From: Shinella curvata
GTDB lineage: Bacteria > Pseudomonadota > Alphaproteobacteria > Rhizobiales > Rhizobiaceae
Assembly (NCBI RefSeq): GCF_022899935.1
Contig: NZ_JALJCJ010000002.1
Coordinates: forward strand, 124,001 to 188,000
DNA: 64,000 bases
Direction of reading: 5' to 3'
Shown one piece after another: positions 43,232-51,510 of the stretch; the first letter of the stretch is position 1; each line of letters starts with the position of its first letter. Below the pieces are notes generated by a model that was not told the DNA's origin, ran no database searches, and saw nothing but the letters and a program-made list of their open reading frames with translations. Made by a program: the position numbers and the translations under genes.

Positions 43232-43299
43232 ATCCTCGGGCTTGACCCGAGGATCCATGCCGCGGGCGTGGTGTGGATGGTCGGGTCAAGCCCGACCAT
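43232..43299. repeat. RIME-like palindromic repeat element
   Basis: Two hairpins: ATCCTCGGG-cttga-CCCGAGGAT (43232-43254) and ATGGTCGGG-tcaag-CCCGACCAT (43277-43299). Their loops are complementary, so the whole forms a larger imperfect palindrome. This is the form of the Rhizobium-specific intergenic mosaic element RIME1 and related REP-type sequences. It lies between modA and modB, inside the putative operon, where it could stabilise the upstream mRNA or attenuate modBC. Confidence 0.75.
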
Positions 43300-43383
43300 G
43301 ACGACGGAGAGGGAAGGGCTCAATCGACAATATCCAGCCCCGGTCCCGGTATCCGGGACCGTTCGCCTTTCAAGGAAGCATGT

Positions 43384-44085
43384 GTGGACTGGCTAGCGCT
43401 CAGCGATGAGGAATGGACGGCGATCCGCTTGAGCCTGCGGGTCTCGTCGGTGGCCGTGCTCGTCAGCCTGCCGCTCGGCATTCTCGTCGCGCTGGCGCTG
43501 GCGCGCGGACGCTTCTGGGGCAAGTCGCTCCTGAACGGCATCGTGCATCTGCCGCTCATCCTGCCGCCCGTCGTTACCGGTTTCATCCTGCTCGTGCTGT
43601 TCGGCCGGCGCGGTCCCGTCGGCGCCTTCCTCAACGACTGGTTCGGCATCGTGCTCTCCTTCCGCTGGACGGGCGCGGCGCTGGCCTGCGGCGTGATGGG
43701 CTTCCCGCTGATGGTGCGCTCCATCCGGCTCTCCATCGAGGCCGTTGACCGCAAGCTGGAGGAGGCGGCCGGCACGCTGGGCGCGAGCCCCGCCTGGGTA
43801 TTCCTCACCGTCACCCTGCCGCTGATCCTTCCGGGTGTTCTCGCCGGCATGATCCTCGCCTTCGCCAAGGCAATGGGCGAGTTCGGCGCGACCATCACCT
43901 TCGTCTCCAACATTCCCGGCGAAACGCAGACGCTGTCGGCGGCCATCTACACCTTCACCCAGGTGCCGGGCGGCGATGCGGGCGCGCTGCGCCTCACGCT
44001 CGTCGCTATCGCCATTTCCATGGTCGCGCTGCTCGCCTCCGAAATCCTGGCGCAGCGCCTCGGCCGCAAGGTGAACCTCGAATGA
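43384..44085 (+). CDS. modB: Molybdate ABC transporter permease
   Basis: 233 residues from a GTG start with AAGGAAG upstream; no nearer ATG fits. Five to six transmembrane helices, with [26 protein letters not shown] and the coupling loop [59 protein letters not shown], the ModB signature. It forms the molybdate channel. The stop overlaps modC (ATGA). Confidence 0.93.
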   Translation: MDWLALSDEEWTAIRLSLRVSSVAVLVSLPLGILVALALARGRFWGKSLLNGIVHLPLILPPVVTGFILLVLFGRRGPVGAFLNDWFGIVLSFRWTGAALACGVMGFPLMVRSIRLSIEAVDRKLEEAAGTLGASPAWVFLTVTLPLILPGVLAGMILAFAKAMGEFGATITFVSNIPGETQTLSAAIYTFTQVPGGDAGALRLTLVAIAISMVALLASEILAQRLGRKVNLE

Positions 44086-45155
44086 GCCTCGTGGTCGAAG
44101 TCCGCCACCGGCTCGGCGATTTTTCGCTGGATGCCGGTTTCACCGCCGAGGGCGGCGTGACCGCCCTGTTCGGCCGCTCCGGCTCGGGCAAGACCTCGCT
44201 GATCCGCATCATCGCCGGCCTGACGCGGCCCTCGGAGGGTCGCGTGCAACTCGGTGACGACGTGCTTGTCGATACGAGCCGCCGCCTCTTCGTGCCGCCG
44301 CACCGCCGCCGCTTCGGCTATGTGTTTCAGGAGGCCCGCCTTTTCCCGCATCTCACGGTGCGGCAGAACCTGAATTACGGCCGCTGGTTCTCGCCGAAGG
44401 GTGCGCGCCCGGAAAATCCCGGCCGCATCATCGCTCTGCTCGGCATCGGCGATCTGCTCGATCGCCAGCCGGCAAACCTCTCGGGTGGCGAGAAGCAGCG
44501 TGTCGCCATCGGCCGCGCGCTGCTGGCGTCGCCGCGCCTGCTGCTGATGGACGAACCGCTCGCCGCACTCGACGAGGAGCGCAAGGCCGAAATCCTGCCC
44601 TATCTCGAACGCCTGCGCGACGAGGCCGGCATTCCCATCGTCTATGTCAGCCATTCCGTCGCCGAGGTCTCCCGGCTGGCCGACAGGGTGGTGCTGATGG
44701 CCGGCGGCCGGGTCGAGGCCGTCGGTCCGGTTTCCGATGTGCTCGGCGGCCCGCGCCTGGCCTCCGCCATCGATCGTCGCGAGGCCGGCAGCGTGCTCTC
44801 GGGCCATGTCGAGACGCGTGATGCCGAGCATGGTCTGGCCACCATCCGCCTCGATGGCGGCGCCGCCATCCTCGTGCCGGGCGCCATGGTGTCTCCCGGC
44901 GACGCGGTGCGCCTGCGCATCCCCGCCCGCGACGTCATGGTGGCGACGGTGCGCCCGGAGGGTCTGAGCGCGCTCAACATTCTGGAAGGCACGGTGGAGG
45001 CCATCGAGCCCGACGGGGAGGGCATGGCAAGCCTGCGCATCGCTTGCGGCGGCGATCACGTGCGCGCCCGCATCACGGCGCTCTCGGTCGAGCGGCTTGG
45101 CCTCACGCCGGGCCTGCCGGTTCATGCCGTCATTAAGACGGTCGCGCTCGAATAG
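44082..45155 (+). CDS. modC: Molybdate ABC transporter ATP-binding protein
   Basis: 357 residues, start overlapping modB. Walker [10 protein letters not shown], signature LSGGEKQR and Walker [17 protein letters not shown], with [18 protein letters not shown]. The C-terminal ~65 residues form a Mop/TOBE domain ([26 protein letters not shown]) that binds molybdate and regulates the pump. Convergent with modE. Confidence 0.94.
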   Translation: MSLVVEVRHRLGDFSLDAGFTAEGGVTALFGRSGSGKTSLIRIIAGLTRPSEGRVQLGDDVLVDTSRRLFVPPHRRRFGYVFQEARLFPHLTVRQNLNYGRWFSPKGARPENPGRIIALLGIGDLLDRQPANLSGGEKQRVAIGRALLASPRLLLMDEPLAALDEERKAEILPYLERLRDEAGIPIVYVSHSVAEVSRLADRVVLMAGGRVEAVGPVSDVLGGPRLASAIDRREAGSVLSGHVETRDAEHGLATIRLDGGAAILVPGAMVSPGDAVRLRIPARDVMVATVRPEGLSALNILEGTVEAIEPDGEGMASLRIACGGDHVRARITALSVERLGLTPGLPVHAVIKTVALE

Positions 45156-45159
45156 ATTT

Positions 45160-45519
45160 TTAATCGGCGAGATTGGCGACGATCCAGCCGATCTCGTCGG
45201 CCAGCGCCGCTCGCGCCTTCTCTTCCATGGCCTGGTAATGCGCGATAAGCGCCTCGCCGAAGGGCGTGAGCACCGCGCCACCGCCCTGCTTGCCGCCGCG
45301 CTGCGATTCCACCACCGGCTCGCGAAACAGCCGGTTCATCTCGTCGACCAGAAGCCACGCGCGGCGATAGGACATGTCCATCGCCCGGCCGCCAGCGGAA
45401 ATAGAGCCGGTCTCCTTGATATGCGCGAGAAGCTCGATCTTGCCGCGCCCGATCCGTCCCTCCGGGTCGAATTGCAGGCGGAAGATGAGTTTCGGTTCGC
45501 TTTTACCGGATGCTGACAT
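45160..45519 (-). CDS. modE: ModE-like winged-helix regulator, N-terminal domain only
   Basis: 119 residues matching the ModE DNA-binding domain: KLIFRLQFDPEGRIGRGKIELLAHIKETGSISAGGRAMDMSYRRAWLLVDEMNRLFREPVVESQRGGKQGGGAVLTPFGEALI is the LysR-type winged helix found in ModE. The usual C-terminal Mop domains that bind molybdate are missing, so how it senses molybdate is unclear; it may act with ModC-type Mop proteins. Convergent with modC, five bases apart. A terminator with T-run sits only a few bases upstream of the start, so no room remains for a normal ribosome site. Confidence 0.85.
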   Translation of the reverse strand: MSASGKSEPKLIFRLQFDPEGRIGRGKIELLAHIKETGSISAGGRAMDMSYRRAWLLVDEMNRLFREPVVESQRGGKQGGGAVLTPFGEALIAHYQAMEEKARAALADEIGWIVANLAD

Positions 45520-45520
45520 G

Positions 45521-45547
45521 AAAAGGGCCCGTAGTGACTACGGGCCC
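45521..45547 (-). terminator. Terminator of the omega-aminotransferase, abutting modE
   Basis: GGGCCCGTAG / CTACGGGCCC, a perfect 10-bp stem with a three-base loop; on the minus strand it is followed by TTTT and then C-ATG of modE. Confidence 0.75.
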
Positions 45548-45578
45548 AGATATAACAGCGTTTTGCGCCGTGGGAAGT

Positions 45579-46916
45579 TTAAGCTGCGCGCTTCAGCGCA
45601 TCGCCGAGGATCGAGACGATATCCTCGAAGTGCTTCTTCTCGGCGATCAGCGGCGGCGAAAACGCGATGATGTCACCGGTCACGCGGATGAGCAGGCCCT
45701 TCTCGAAGCAATCGACGAAGACGTCATAGGCGCGTGCGCCGACGGCGCCGTCGCGGGGGGCAAGCTCGATGCCGGCGATGAGGCCGATCGTGCGGATGTC
45801 GATGACATGCGGCAGGCCCTTCAGCGAATGCATCGCGGCATGCCAATCGTCCTGCAACTCGACGGCGCGGGTCAGGAGGCCTTCGTCGCGATAGATGTCG
45901 AGCGTCGCGATACCGGCGGCGCAGGCCGCCGGATGACCGGAATAGGTGTAGCCGTGGAACAGCTCGATGGCGTTTTCCGGGCCATGCATCAGCGCGTCAT
46001 GCACCTTGCGGCTGGAGAAGACCGCGCCCATCGGGATCGCGCCGTTGGTCAGGCCCTTGGCGGTGGTGACGAGATCGGGTGTCACGCCGAAATAATCGGT
46101 CGCGAAGCCTGCACCCAGGCGGCCGAAGCCGGTGATGACTTCGTCGAAGATCAGCAGGATGCCGTGCTTGTCGCAGATGGCGCGCAGCTTTTCGAGATAG
46201 CCCTTCGGCGGGATCAACACGCCCGTCGAGCCGGCAACGGGTTCCACGATGCAGGCGGCGATCGTCTCGGCGCCATGCAGCGCGACCAGCCGTTCGAGAT
46301 CGTCGGCCAGTTCGGCGCCATGTTCCGGCATGCCCTTCACAAAGGCATTCTTGGAAAGGTCATGCGTGTGGCGCAGATGGTCGGAACCGTTGAGCTGCGG
46401 GAAGACGCGGCGGTTGTTGAGAATGCCGCCGACCGAGATGCCGCCGAAGCCGACGCCATGATAGCCGCGCTCGCGACCAATGAGGCGCGTGCGCGTGCCC
46501 TGGCCGATGGCACGCTGGTAGGCGATTGCCATCTTCAGCGCCGTGTCGACCGATTCGGAACCGGAACCGGTGTAGAACACGCGGTCGAGCTTCGCGCCCT
46601 CGGGGCCGGGGGCGATTTCGGCGAGACGCTCGGCGAAATCGAAGGCGATCGGATGGCCCATCTGGAAGGAGGGCGCAAAATCCAGCTGCGTCAGCTGGCG
46701 CTCGACGGCGGACGCGATCTGCCGGCGGCCATGGCCGGCATTGACGCACCAGAGGCCGGCGGTGCCATCGAGTACCTTTCGGCCGTCGGCGCTGGTGTAA
46801 TACATGCCTTCGGCGCTCGCGAGCAGGCGCGGCGCGGCCTTGAACTGGCGGTTGGCGGTGAAGGGCATCCAGTAGCTGTCGAGCACCGGTGCGTTGGGTT
46901 TGTTATGGGCGTTCAT
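45579..46916 (-). CDS. Omega-amino acid:pyruvate-type aminotransferase
   Basis: 445 residues from the ATG at 46916 (AGAGGAGAT upstream). It is a class III PLP transaminase: YWMPFTANRQFKAAPRLLASAEGMYYTSADGRKVLDGTAGLWCVNAGHGR at the start, FYTGSGSESVDTALKMAIAY, RERGYHGVGFGGISVGG, LLIFDEVITGFGRLG and the PLP lysine in TTAKGLTNGAIPMGAVF. These are signatures of beta-alanine/omega-amino acid:pyruvate aminotransferases (EC 2.6.1.18-like). It probably degrades beta-alanine or polyamine-derived amines. Divergent from an XRE-cupin regulator. Note the terminator before modE. Confidence 0.9.
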   Translation of the reverse strand: MNAHNKPNAPVLDSYWMPFTANRQFKAAPRLLASAEGMYYTSADGRKVLDGTAGLWCVNAGHGRRQIASAVERQLTQLDFAPSFQMGHPIAFDFAERLAEIAPGPEGAKLDRVFYTGSGSESVDTALKMAIAYQRAIGQGTRTRLIGRERGYHGVGFGGISVGGILNNRRVFPQLNGSDHLRHTHDLSKNAFVKGMPEHGAELADDLERLVALHGAETIAACIVEPVAGSTGVLIPPKGYLEKLRAICDKHGILLIFDEVITGFGRLGAGFATDYFGVTPDLVTTAKGLTNGAIPMGAVFSSRKVHDALMHGPENAIELFHGYTYSGHPAACAAGIATLDIYRDEGLLTRAVELQDDWHAAMHSLKGLPHVIDIRTIGLIAGIELAPRDGAVGARAYDVFVDCFEKGLLIRVTGDIIAFSPPLIAEKKHFEDIVSILGDALKRAA

Positions 46917-46982
46917 GGCAGATCTCCTCTGGCTGGCGCGATAGACGTCATGATTTGCCATGCCGAACAAGTCCTTTTCTGG

Positions 46983-47010
46983 TTGACGTCAAGCCTTTGA
47001 AATTAAAAGG
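46983..47010. promoter_or_regulatory. Candidate operators between aminotransferase and XRE-cupin gene
   Basis: Two inverted repeats lie side by side in the 144-base divergent region: TTGACGTCAA (46983-46992, perfect) and CCTTT-N7-AAAGG (46994-47010). Either could be the site of the adjacent regulator. Confidence 0.4.
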
Positions 47011-47060
47011 TGCTGGAAGAGCAGTTTTCGCTATTTCGCACATCTAGAACAGGAAATGCC

Positions 47061-47609
47061 ATGTCGGTCGATATCGGGGGCAGGCTGCGCCACCTGCGCA
47101 TGGCCCACAATCTCTCCCAGCGCGAGCTCGCCAAACGGGCGGGCGTGACCAATTCGACGATCTCGCTGATCGAATCGAACGCTTCCAACCCTTCCGTCGG
47201 CGCGCTGAAGCGCATCCTCGACGGCATCCCCATCGGTCTTGCCGAATTCTTCGCCTTCGAGCCCGACCGTCCGAAAAAGGCGTTCTACCGCGCCGACGAA
47301 CTGGTGGAGATCGGCAAGGGGCCGATCTCCTTCCGCCAGATCGGCGACAACACCTTCGGCCGCAGCCTGCAGATCCTGAAGGAGTGCTACCAGCCCGGTG
47401 CCGATACCGGAAAGGTGCTTTTGGTGCATGAGGGCGAGGAGGGCGGCATCGTGCTCTCCGGCCGCCTGGAAGTGACCGTCGATGACGAGCGCCGCATCCT
47501 CGGCCCCGGCGATGCCTATTACTTCGAAAGCCGCCGCCCGCACCGCTTCCGCTGCGTCGGACCGGTGCCCTGCGAGGTCATCAGCGCCTGCACCCCGCCG
47601 ACCTTCTGA
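47061..47609 (+). CDS. XRE-cupin regulator (PuuR-like)
   Basis: 182 residues, ATG after AGGAAATGCC. HTH: VDIGGRLRHLRMAHNLSQRELAKRAGVTNSTISLIESNASNPSVGALKRILDGI. Cupin: TGKVLLVHEGEEGGIVLSGRLEVTVDDERRILGPGDAYYFESRRPHRFRC. The NSTISLIESNxSNPSVGxLKRILDGIPI wording is that of PuuR-type regulators of putrescine catabolism. Divergent from the omega-aminotransferase, so it likely responds to an amine or beta-alanine and controls that gene. Confidence 0.88.
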   Translation: MSVDIGGRLRHLRMAHNLSQRELAKRAGVTNSTISLIESNASNPSVGALKRILDGIPIGLAEFFAFEPDRPKKAFYRADELVEIGKGPISFRQIGDNTFGRSLQILKECYQPGADTGKVLLVHEGEEGGIVLSGRLEVTVDDERRILGPGDAYYFESRRPHRFRCVGPVPCEVISACTPPTF

Positions 47610-47751
47610 ATTCGCGATGCGCTTTGCATAAGGCGCGAAGTGTAGAGGCGGCGCATTACATATGTGGCAAATAAATAAACCGGAAAATGAATCTTGCGGA
47701 TAACGCAATCAATGCGTTAAGTTCGCGGCGCTTGTAAATCAGGGGCGCATT

Positions 47752-49317
47752 ATGGCAACGATCACAGTTTTTGACGGCGATTTCAACATAGTCGATATCG
47801 CCAATGCTTGGGACGAATATCCTTGGGTTGCGACGAGATCAACGTCGAAATATACGCTGAAGGACGACAAAAGCCTTGGTGGAATTGAACTTTACGGGAC
47901 GAATTTCACCTATGATGGTCCGAGCGGTCCGCTGAGCTCAGGTATTGTCAGTACTGTCAAGTTCTTTAACTACGATGGATCTGTCGCGTGGACGATTTCC
48001 GGGCTGACGCTGAGTGCGAAGCAGTTCCGAGACGCGGCGAGCGATAGCTACTCCGGCAATATTCAGCCTCTCCTGACGCTTTTTGCCAATGTGAACACCG
48101 TCTTCAAAGGCGGGGACGGCGATGATGTGTTCTGGGGCAGTGCACTTACCGACAATATCAGCGGTGGTTATGGGGAGGATTATCTGACGGGTGGCTTTGG
48201 CAACGACACCATTTCGGGAGGTGGCGTAGCTGCCGCTGTTCCGGTCGAGTTCGATACGCTCGACTACAGCCGCGAAAGCGGCGGCGGTTCTATCCGTGTC
48301 GACCTCACCAAGAACACCGTCATCGATAGTTATGGCACGACGGACAAGATATCCGGTTTTGAGATCATCGTCGGTGGTGACGCCAACGATACCTTCATTG
48401 CCTCTTCAGGCAGCGTCTATCAGGGGTTTGTCGGCGGCAGGGGAGACGACATCTTCAGAGGGGGCGCGGGCAAGTATGACGTCGTACATTACGATCTGGA
48501 GTATTATTCCGGTGTCAGAGTGTACCTGAATGGTGACGGAGACGGCAAGGGATATGCCTTCGATACGTTCAACGACCGCGATTCCTTGACAGGCATCGAC
48601 ATCGTTCGGGGCACGAGGGGCGGCGATACTCTGGTCGGTAGCGCGGCAGCGGAAACGTTTACCGGAGGTAGTGGCGAAGACAAGATCGACGGCGGATCGG
48701 GGTTTGATACCGTTGACTACGGTTACGAAAGCGGCGATCGGGCTGTATCCGTCAATTTGGGCGCTATTCGCGGCATCGATACCTATGGATATATCGATGA
48801 GCTGAAGTCGATCGAGAACGTCATCGGCAGTGGCTTCGCAGACCGTATCACAGGTAGCGCTGCTACGAACCGCCTGGACGGAAGGGCCGGACATGATGTG
48901 TTGCGCGGCCTTGGCGGGAATGACACGCTGATCGGCGGAAACGGCAATGACCGGCTTACTGGCGGTACCGGCTCGGACAAGCTTTTCGGGGGCGCTGGGT
49001 ACGATACCTTTATCTTCGAGAGCGCCTTGGGAAGCGCCAATGTGGACACGATCGGCGATTTCAACGTCGTCGCGGACACGATCTGGCTGGAGAACGCGAT
49101 TTTCACGAAGCTCGTCGGTACCGGCCAGTTGACGGCCGGGCAATTTTACAAGAGTGCGGCAGGCGTTGCGATTGATGCCGATGACCGCATTATCTATGAA
49201 ACAGATACGGGCAAGCTGTTCTACGACAGCAACGGCAAGGCCGCAGGGGGTGTTTCCCAGATCGCCCTGCTCAGCAAGAATCTCGCTTTGACGGCTGCGG
49301 ATTTCTTCGTCATTTGA
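47752..49317 (+). CDS. RTX (haemolysin-type calcium-binding) repeat protein
   Basis: 521 residues with no Sec signal. From ~residue 118 several nonapeptide clusters occur (GGDGDDVFWGS, GGYGEDYLTGGFGNDTISGG, GGRGDDIFRGGAG, GGNGNDRLTGGTGSDKLFGGAGYDTFIFES), the GGxGxDxUx repeats that bind calcium outside the cell. The C-terminal region FEMxxxx-like strand DTIGDFNVVADTIWLENAIF and the hydrophobic tail ADFFVI fit a type I secretion signal. No T1SS genes are adjacent, so it uses a pump encoded elsewhere. The codon usage is visibly more AT-rich than its neighbours. Role unknown (surface, biofilm or nodulation-type protein are options). Confidence 0.88.
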   Translation: MATITVFDGDFNIVDIANAWDEYPWVATRSTSKYTLKDDKSLGGIELYGTNFTYDGPSGPLSSGIVSTVKFFNYDGSVAWTISGLTLSAKQFRDAASDSYSGNIQPLLTLFANVNTVFKGGDGDDVFWGSALTDNISGGYGEDYLTGGFGNDTISGGGVAAAVPVEFDTLDYSRESGGGSIRVDLTKNTVIDSYGTTDKISGFEIIVGGDANDTFIASSGSVYQGFVGGRGDDIFRGGAGKYDVVHYDLEYYSGVRVYLNGDGDGKGYAFDTFNDRDSLTGIDIVRGTRGGDTLVGSAAAETFTGGSGEDKIDGGSGFDTVDYGYESGDRAVSVNLGAIRGIDTYGYIDELKSIENVIGSGFADRITGSAATNRLDGRAGHDVLRGLGGNDTLIGGNGNDRLTGGTGSDKLFGGAGYDTFIFESALGSANVDTIGDFNVVADTIWLENAIFTKLVGTGQLTAGQFYKSAAGVAIDADDRIIYETDTGKLFYDSNGKAAGGVSQIALLSKNLALTAADFFVI

Positions 49318-49326
49318 CGATGGAGA

Positions 49327-49405
49327 GCCGTTCGGCATCGCGGCCGCATGCCGAACGGCCAGACGTCAGGCAAAAGAAAGCCCGCTGGAGTCCTGCGGGC
49401 TTTTT
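49327..49405. terminator. Two hairpins, bidirectional termination
   Basis: A perfect 12-bp stem (GCCGTTCGGCAT / ATGCCGAACGGC, 49327-49359) and a second 9-bp stem (AAAGCCCGC / GCGGGCTTT, 49377-49403) with T-run lie between the convergent RTX and YegP genes. Confidence 0.8.
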
Positions 49406-49418
49406 ACATGGCGATCGA

Positions 49419-49607
49419 TCAGGCCTGCGGCATCGTGTTGTCTTCAACAGGCGCGCCAGGGCCGTTCTTCTTGATGGAATCGATGGCGTTCTGTGCGCTT
49501 GCCTTCGAGGAATAGCCTTCCGTCGAGAACATCACTTCGCTGTTGTACTTGAAGCGAACACGAAACTCGCCAGCCTTGTCCTTGTAGATCTCGAACTTGT
49601 GCGCCAT
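49419..49607 (-). CDS. YegP/DUF1508 family protein
   Basis: 62 residues, ATG after GGAGGAAAT. It is one YegP (DUF1508) repeat: HKFEIYKDKAGEFRVRFKYNSEVMFSTEGYSSKASAQNAIDSIKKN. In other bacteria YegP has two such repeats; single-repeat forms are common in rhizobia. Function is not known. Convergent with the RTX gene. Confidence 0.9.
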   Translation of the reverse strand: MAHKFEIYKDKAGEFRVRFKYNSEVMFSTEGYSSKASAQNAIDSIKKNGPGAPVEDNTMPQA

Positions 49608-49951
49608 GGGATATTTCCTCCATACCGGCGTGAATCGGACAAAAGCAACGTGCCAGCCGCCGGGAGTGCTGACAAGGGTGTATGGCAGTTCGCAACACCT
49701 GTTTATCGTTTGGATTCAATCGCCGTGTCGTCTTGCCTCTCAAGGCCGAACGCCTTGCGGGGCGCCATCATAGGCGACGGGCCGCAATGGAGCTAACGGC
49801 ACGCCCCCGGTTACGCCGGGCCATAGGGATAATCGGCTTCTCTCGCCTTATCGCTGGCGGAATCCGGCCGGTCGTTTCGCCAGCGTGTTGCAGGTCAATT
49901 CGTCTGCCGTGGTGAGCATGGAGTACCAAGCGAACGGGACGCCGCGCGTCA
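49608..49951. other. Intergenic region upstream of YegP
   Basis: About 340 bases without a supported gene. Near 49752 a segment (TTGCGGGGCGCCAT) resembles sequence near 53388 just inside the start of the ppx region, a possible short flanking repeat of the block between them. Confidence 0.4.
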
Positions 49952-50239
49952 TCACGCCGCCTTCTTTTTCCGAAGGCCGAGAAAGGCAAGCGCTCCCGCG
50001 CCGATCCCGTAAAGAGCCCATTCGAATGGCAGGAGGTCTGCCGTCTCGCTGCGAATCGGCAACATCGCCACCGTGCCGGGCGCGGTTTCAAACCCGATCT
50101 TCCCCTCGGCTTTAGCCGCGGCGATCTGTTCCGGCGAAACCTCCCATTGCGCGCCGTTTGACGTATCATACGCCATTTTCCCGCCACCGACGGCAAGAGC
50201 GACGAGGGCGGCGATAACGAGGTTTCTGGCTGTCGGCAC
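49952..50239 (-). CDS. Small protein with N-terminal and C-terminal membrane segments
   Basis: 95 residues from a GTG start with AGGGA upstream. An N-terminal hydrophobic segment (NLVIAALVALAVGGG) may be a signal or anchor. The middle is hydrophilic (DTSNGAQWEVSPEQIAAAKAEGK), and the C-terminus is a transmembrane helix LPFEWALYGIGAGALAFLGL followed by RKKKAA. The arrangement LPFEW-helix-RKKK resembles sorting-type tails (similar in style to PEP-CTERM), but no known motif is matched. I do not recognise the product. Confidence 0.5.
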   Translation of the reverse strand: MPTARNLVIAALVALAVGGGKMAYDTSNGAQWEVSPEQIAAAKAEGKIGFETAPGTVAMLPIRSETADLLPFEWALYGIGAGALAFLGLRKKKAA

Positions 50240-50574
50240 GATTGATTTCCCTGCTGATGTTCCAGCCTGAGAAATAAGCGGGGATCGCCGACGAGGCAAG
50301 CCTATGACCGATACGACGCCGTGCTGCGCTGCCGGCCAGCCACTGACGCCTCCCCGGCACCCATGTCGCCAGTCGAACATTGTGAGCAAGGCAACGGGGA
50401 GATCGCCCCCTCTTCAGTCCAATACGTCTGCACGGGATAGTCGTCGACGATATTCGGTTTTCCTGACGAAAACAGACGACGATTTTTCTGATGCGTTTCC
50501 CTCGTCGGTTACCCGCTTGCCGTCTTCATTTCAGGCCCTCGAAAATTGCTCCCTTCTCGAGGAAGGCGCTGTTG
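50240..50574. other. Intergenic region
   Basis: 335 bases between the small membrane protein and the nuclease-like gene. No gene, repeat or terminator was recognised. Confidence 0.5.
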
Positions 50575-51510
50575 TTAGCGGATTGCCACAGATTGGCGTG
50601 TCGGATTGCCGATGGCACGCACGCGGCCGTCCAAATGGTCCTTCAGCTTTTGCAGATGGGTGACCCAGGCCTCATCGTCCCGCTGGGCTTTGTCGAAGCC
50701 GAAGATGAGAAGATAGGGTTTGGCGTTGATGAGTGGCGGGATATTGCTCTGCGCGATAGAAAGGATCGCGTCATGAAGCTTGGGTGCATCACCGTTACGG
50801 ACGAGTTTCTTCATCGCATTGAGGCGCACAAGGGCTTTGGCGACCTCGACATAACCGTCCTTCAATGCGTCTGCGTACCGCGTCAACGCGTTTTCGTAGT
50901 CGTTGATCTGGCCGATGACGGCGGGCAGGCCATCTCCGGTGGCGCGCAATGCCCCATTGGTGAAGTGCTTGGCCTCGCAGAAAACGACCTCCGGCCCGGT
51001 CTTGGTGTTACGGATAACGGCAGCATCGAGCCGGTCGTGTTGCTGCGTGGTCGCTTCGTCCGTTACCGCGCGGGTCAGTGCGATTTCCGCGTCGATAATC
51101 GCGGGATCGCCCACAAGCAGCGGATGAAGCCCGGATTTTTCCGGTCCCGCGAAGGAGGTCGCGGCCCGCATCATCTGACGAAGGGTTTCGGGCCCTTCAT
51201 AGCTCTCCCGCATCGATGACGCTGCCGGATTCTGAAAACGCCCGTCGATCAGGGGAACATAGGTCTGGGCCTGCCGGACCAGGTATTTGATATGCGTGGA
51301 AGGGACGACGCATTCTTTGATCCAATCGATCTTGAAGATGGACGCGCCCCGGTAATAAGCATTGAGCGAATTGCGCCGGACCGCGATGAACAGGTCGTCA
51401 CTTCTCAGAACGTCCTGCCACCAGTTCGGGGCCGGCGCTGCGGCAAGAGCCTCCAAGGCATCCAGAAACGCGGCATCGAGCTTTCGATGTGTGGCAACAA
51501 CGTCCGTCAT
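50575..51510 (-). CDS. PD-(D/E)XK nuclease-like protein of unknown function
   Basis: 311 residues with no named family I can recognise. The segment from residue ~159 reads HDRLDAAVIRN ... PEVVFCEAKHF, giving D162, E179 and K181 in the D-Xn-E-X-K order of PD-(D/E)XK nucleases, with a preceding helix (DAEIALTRAV, E142). This fold occurs in restriction enzymes, Mrr-like and DUF-type defence nucleases. The N-terminal half (NWWQDVLRSDDLFIAVRRNSLNAYYRG) is not familiar. The start overlaps the stop of the MBL gene upstream (ATGA at 51507-51510), so the two are produced together. Metal-dependent cleavage of nucleic acid is an inference from motif only. Confidence 0.55.
   Translation of the reverse strand: MTDVVATHRKLDAAFLDALEALAAAPAPNWWQDVLRSDDLFIAVRRNSLNAYYRGASIFKIDWIKECVVPSTHIKYLVRQAQTYVPLIDGRFQNPAASSMRESYEGPETLRQMMRAATSFAGPEKSGLHPLLVGDPAIIDAEIALTRAVTDEATTQQHDRLDAAVIRNTKTGPEVVFCEAKHFTNGALRATGDGLPAVIGQINDYENALTRYADALKDGYVEVAKALVRLNAMKKLVRNGDAPKLHDAILSIAQSNIPPLINAKPYLLIFGFDKAQRDDEAWVTHLQKLKDHLDGRVRAIGNPTRQSVAIR

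Noticed and set aside
45534-47000. Long plus-strand frame antisense to the omega-aminotransferase
   Set aside because: Same composition artefact; the minus strand encodes a complete class III transaminase.
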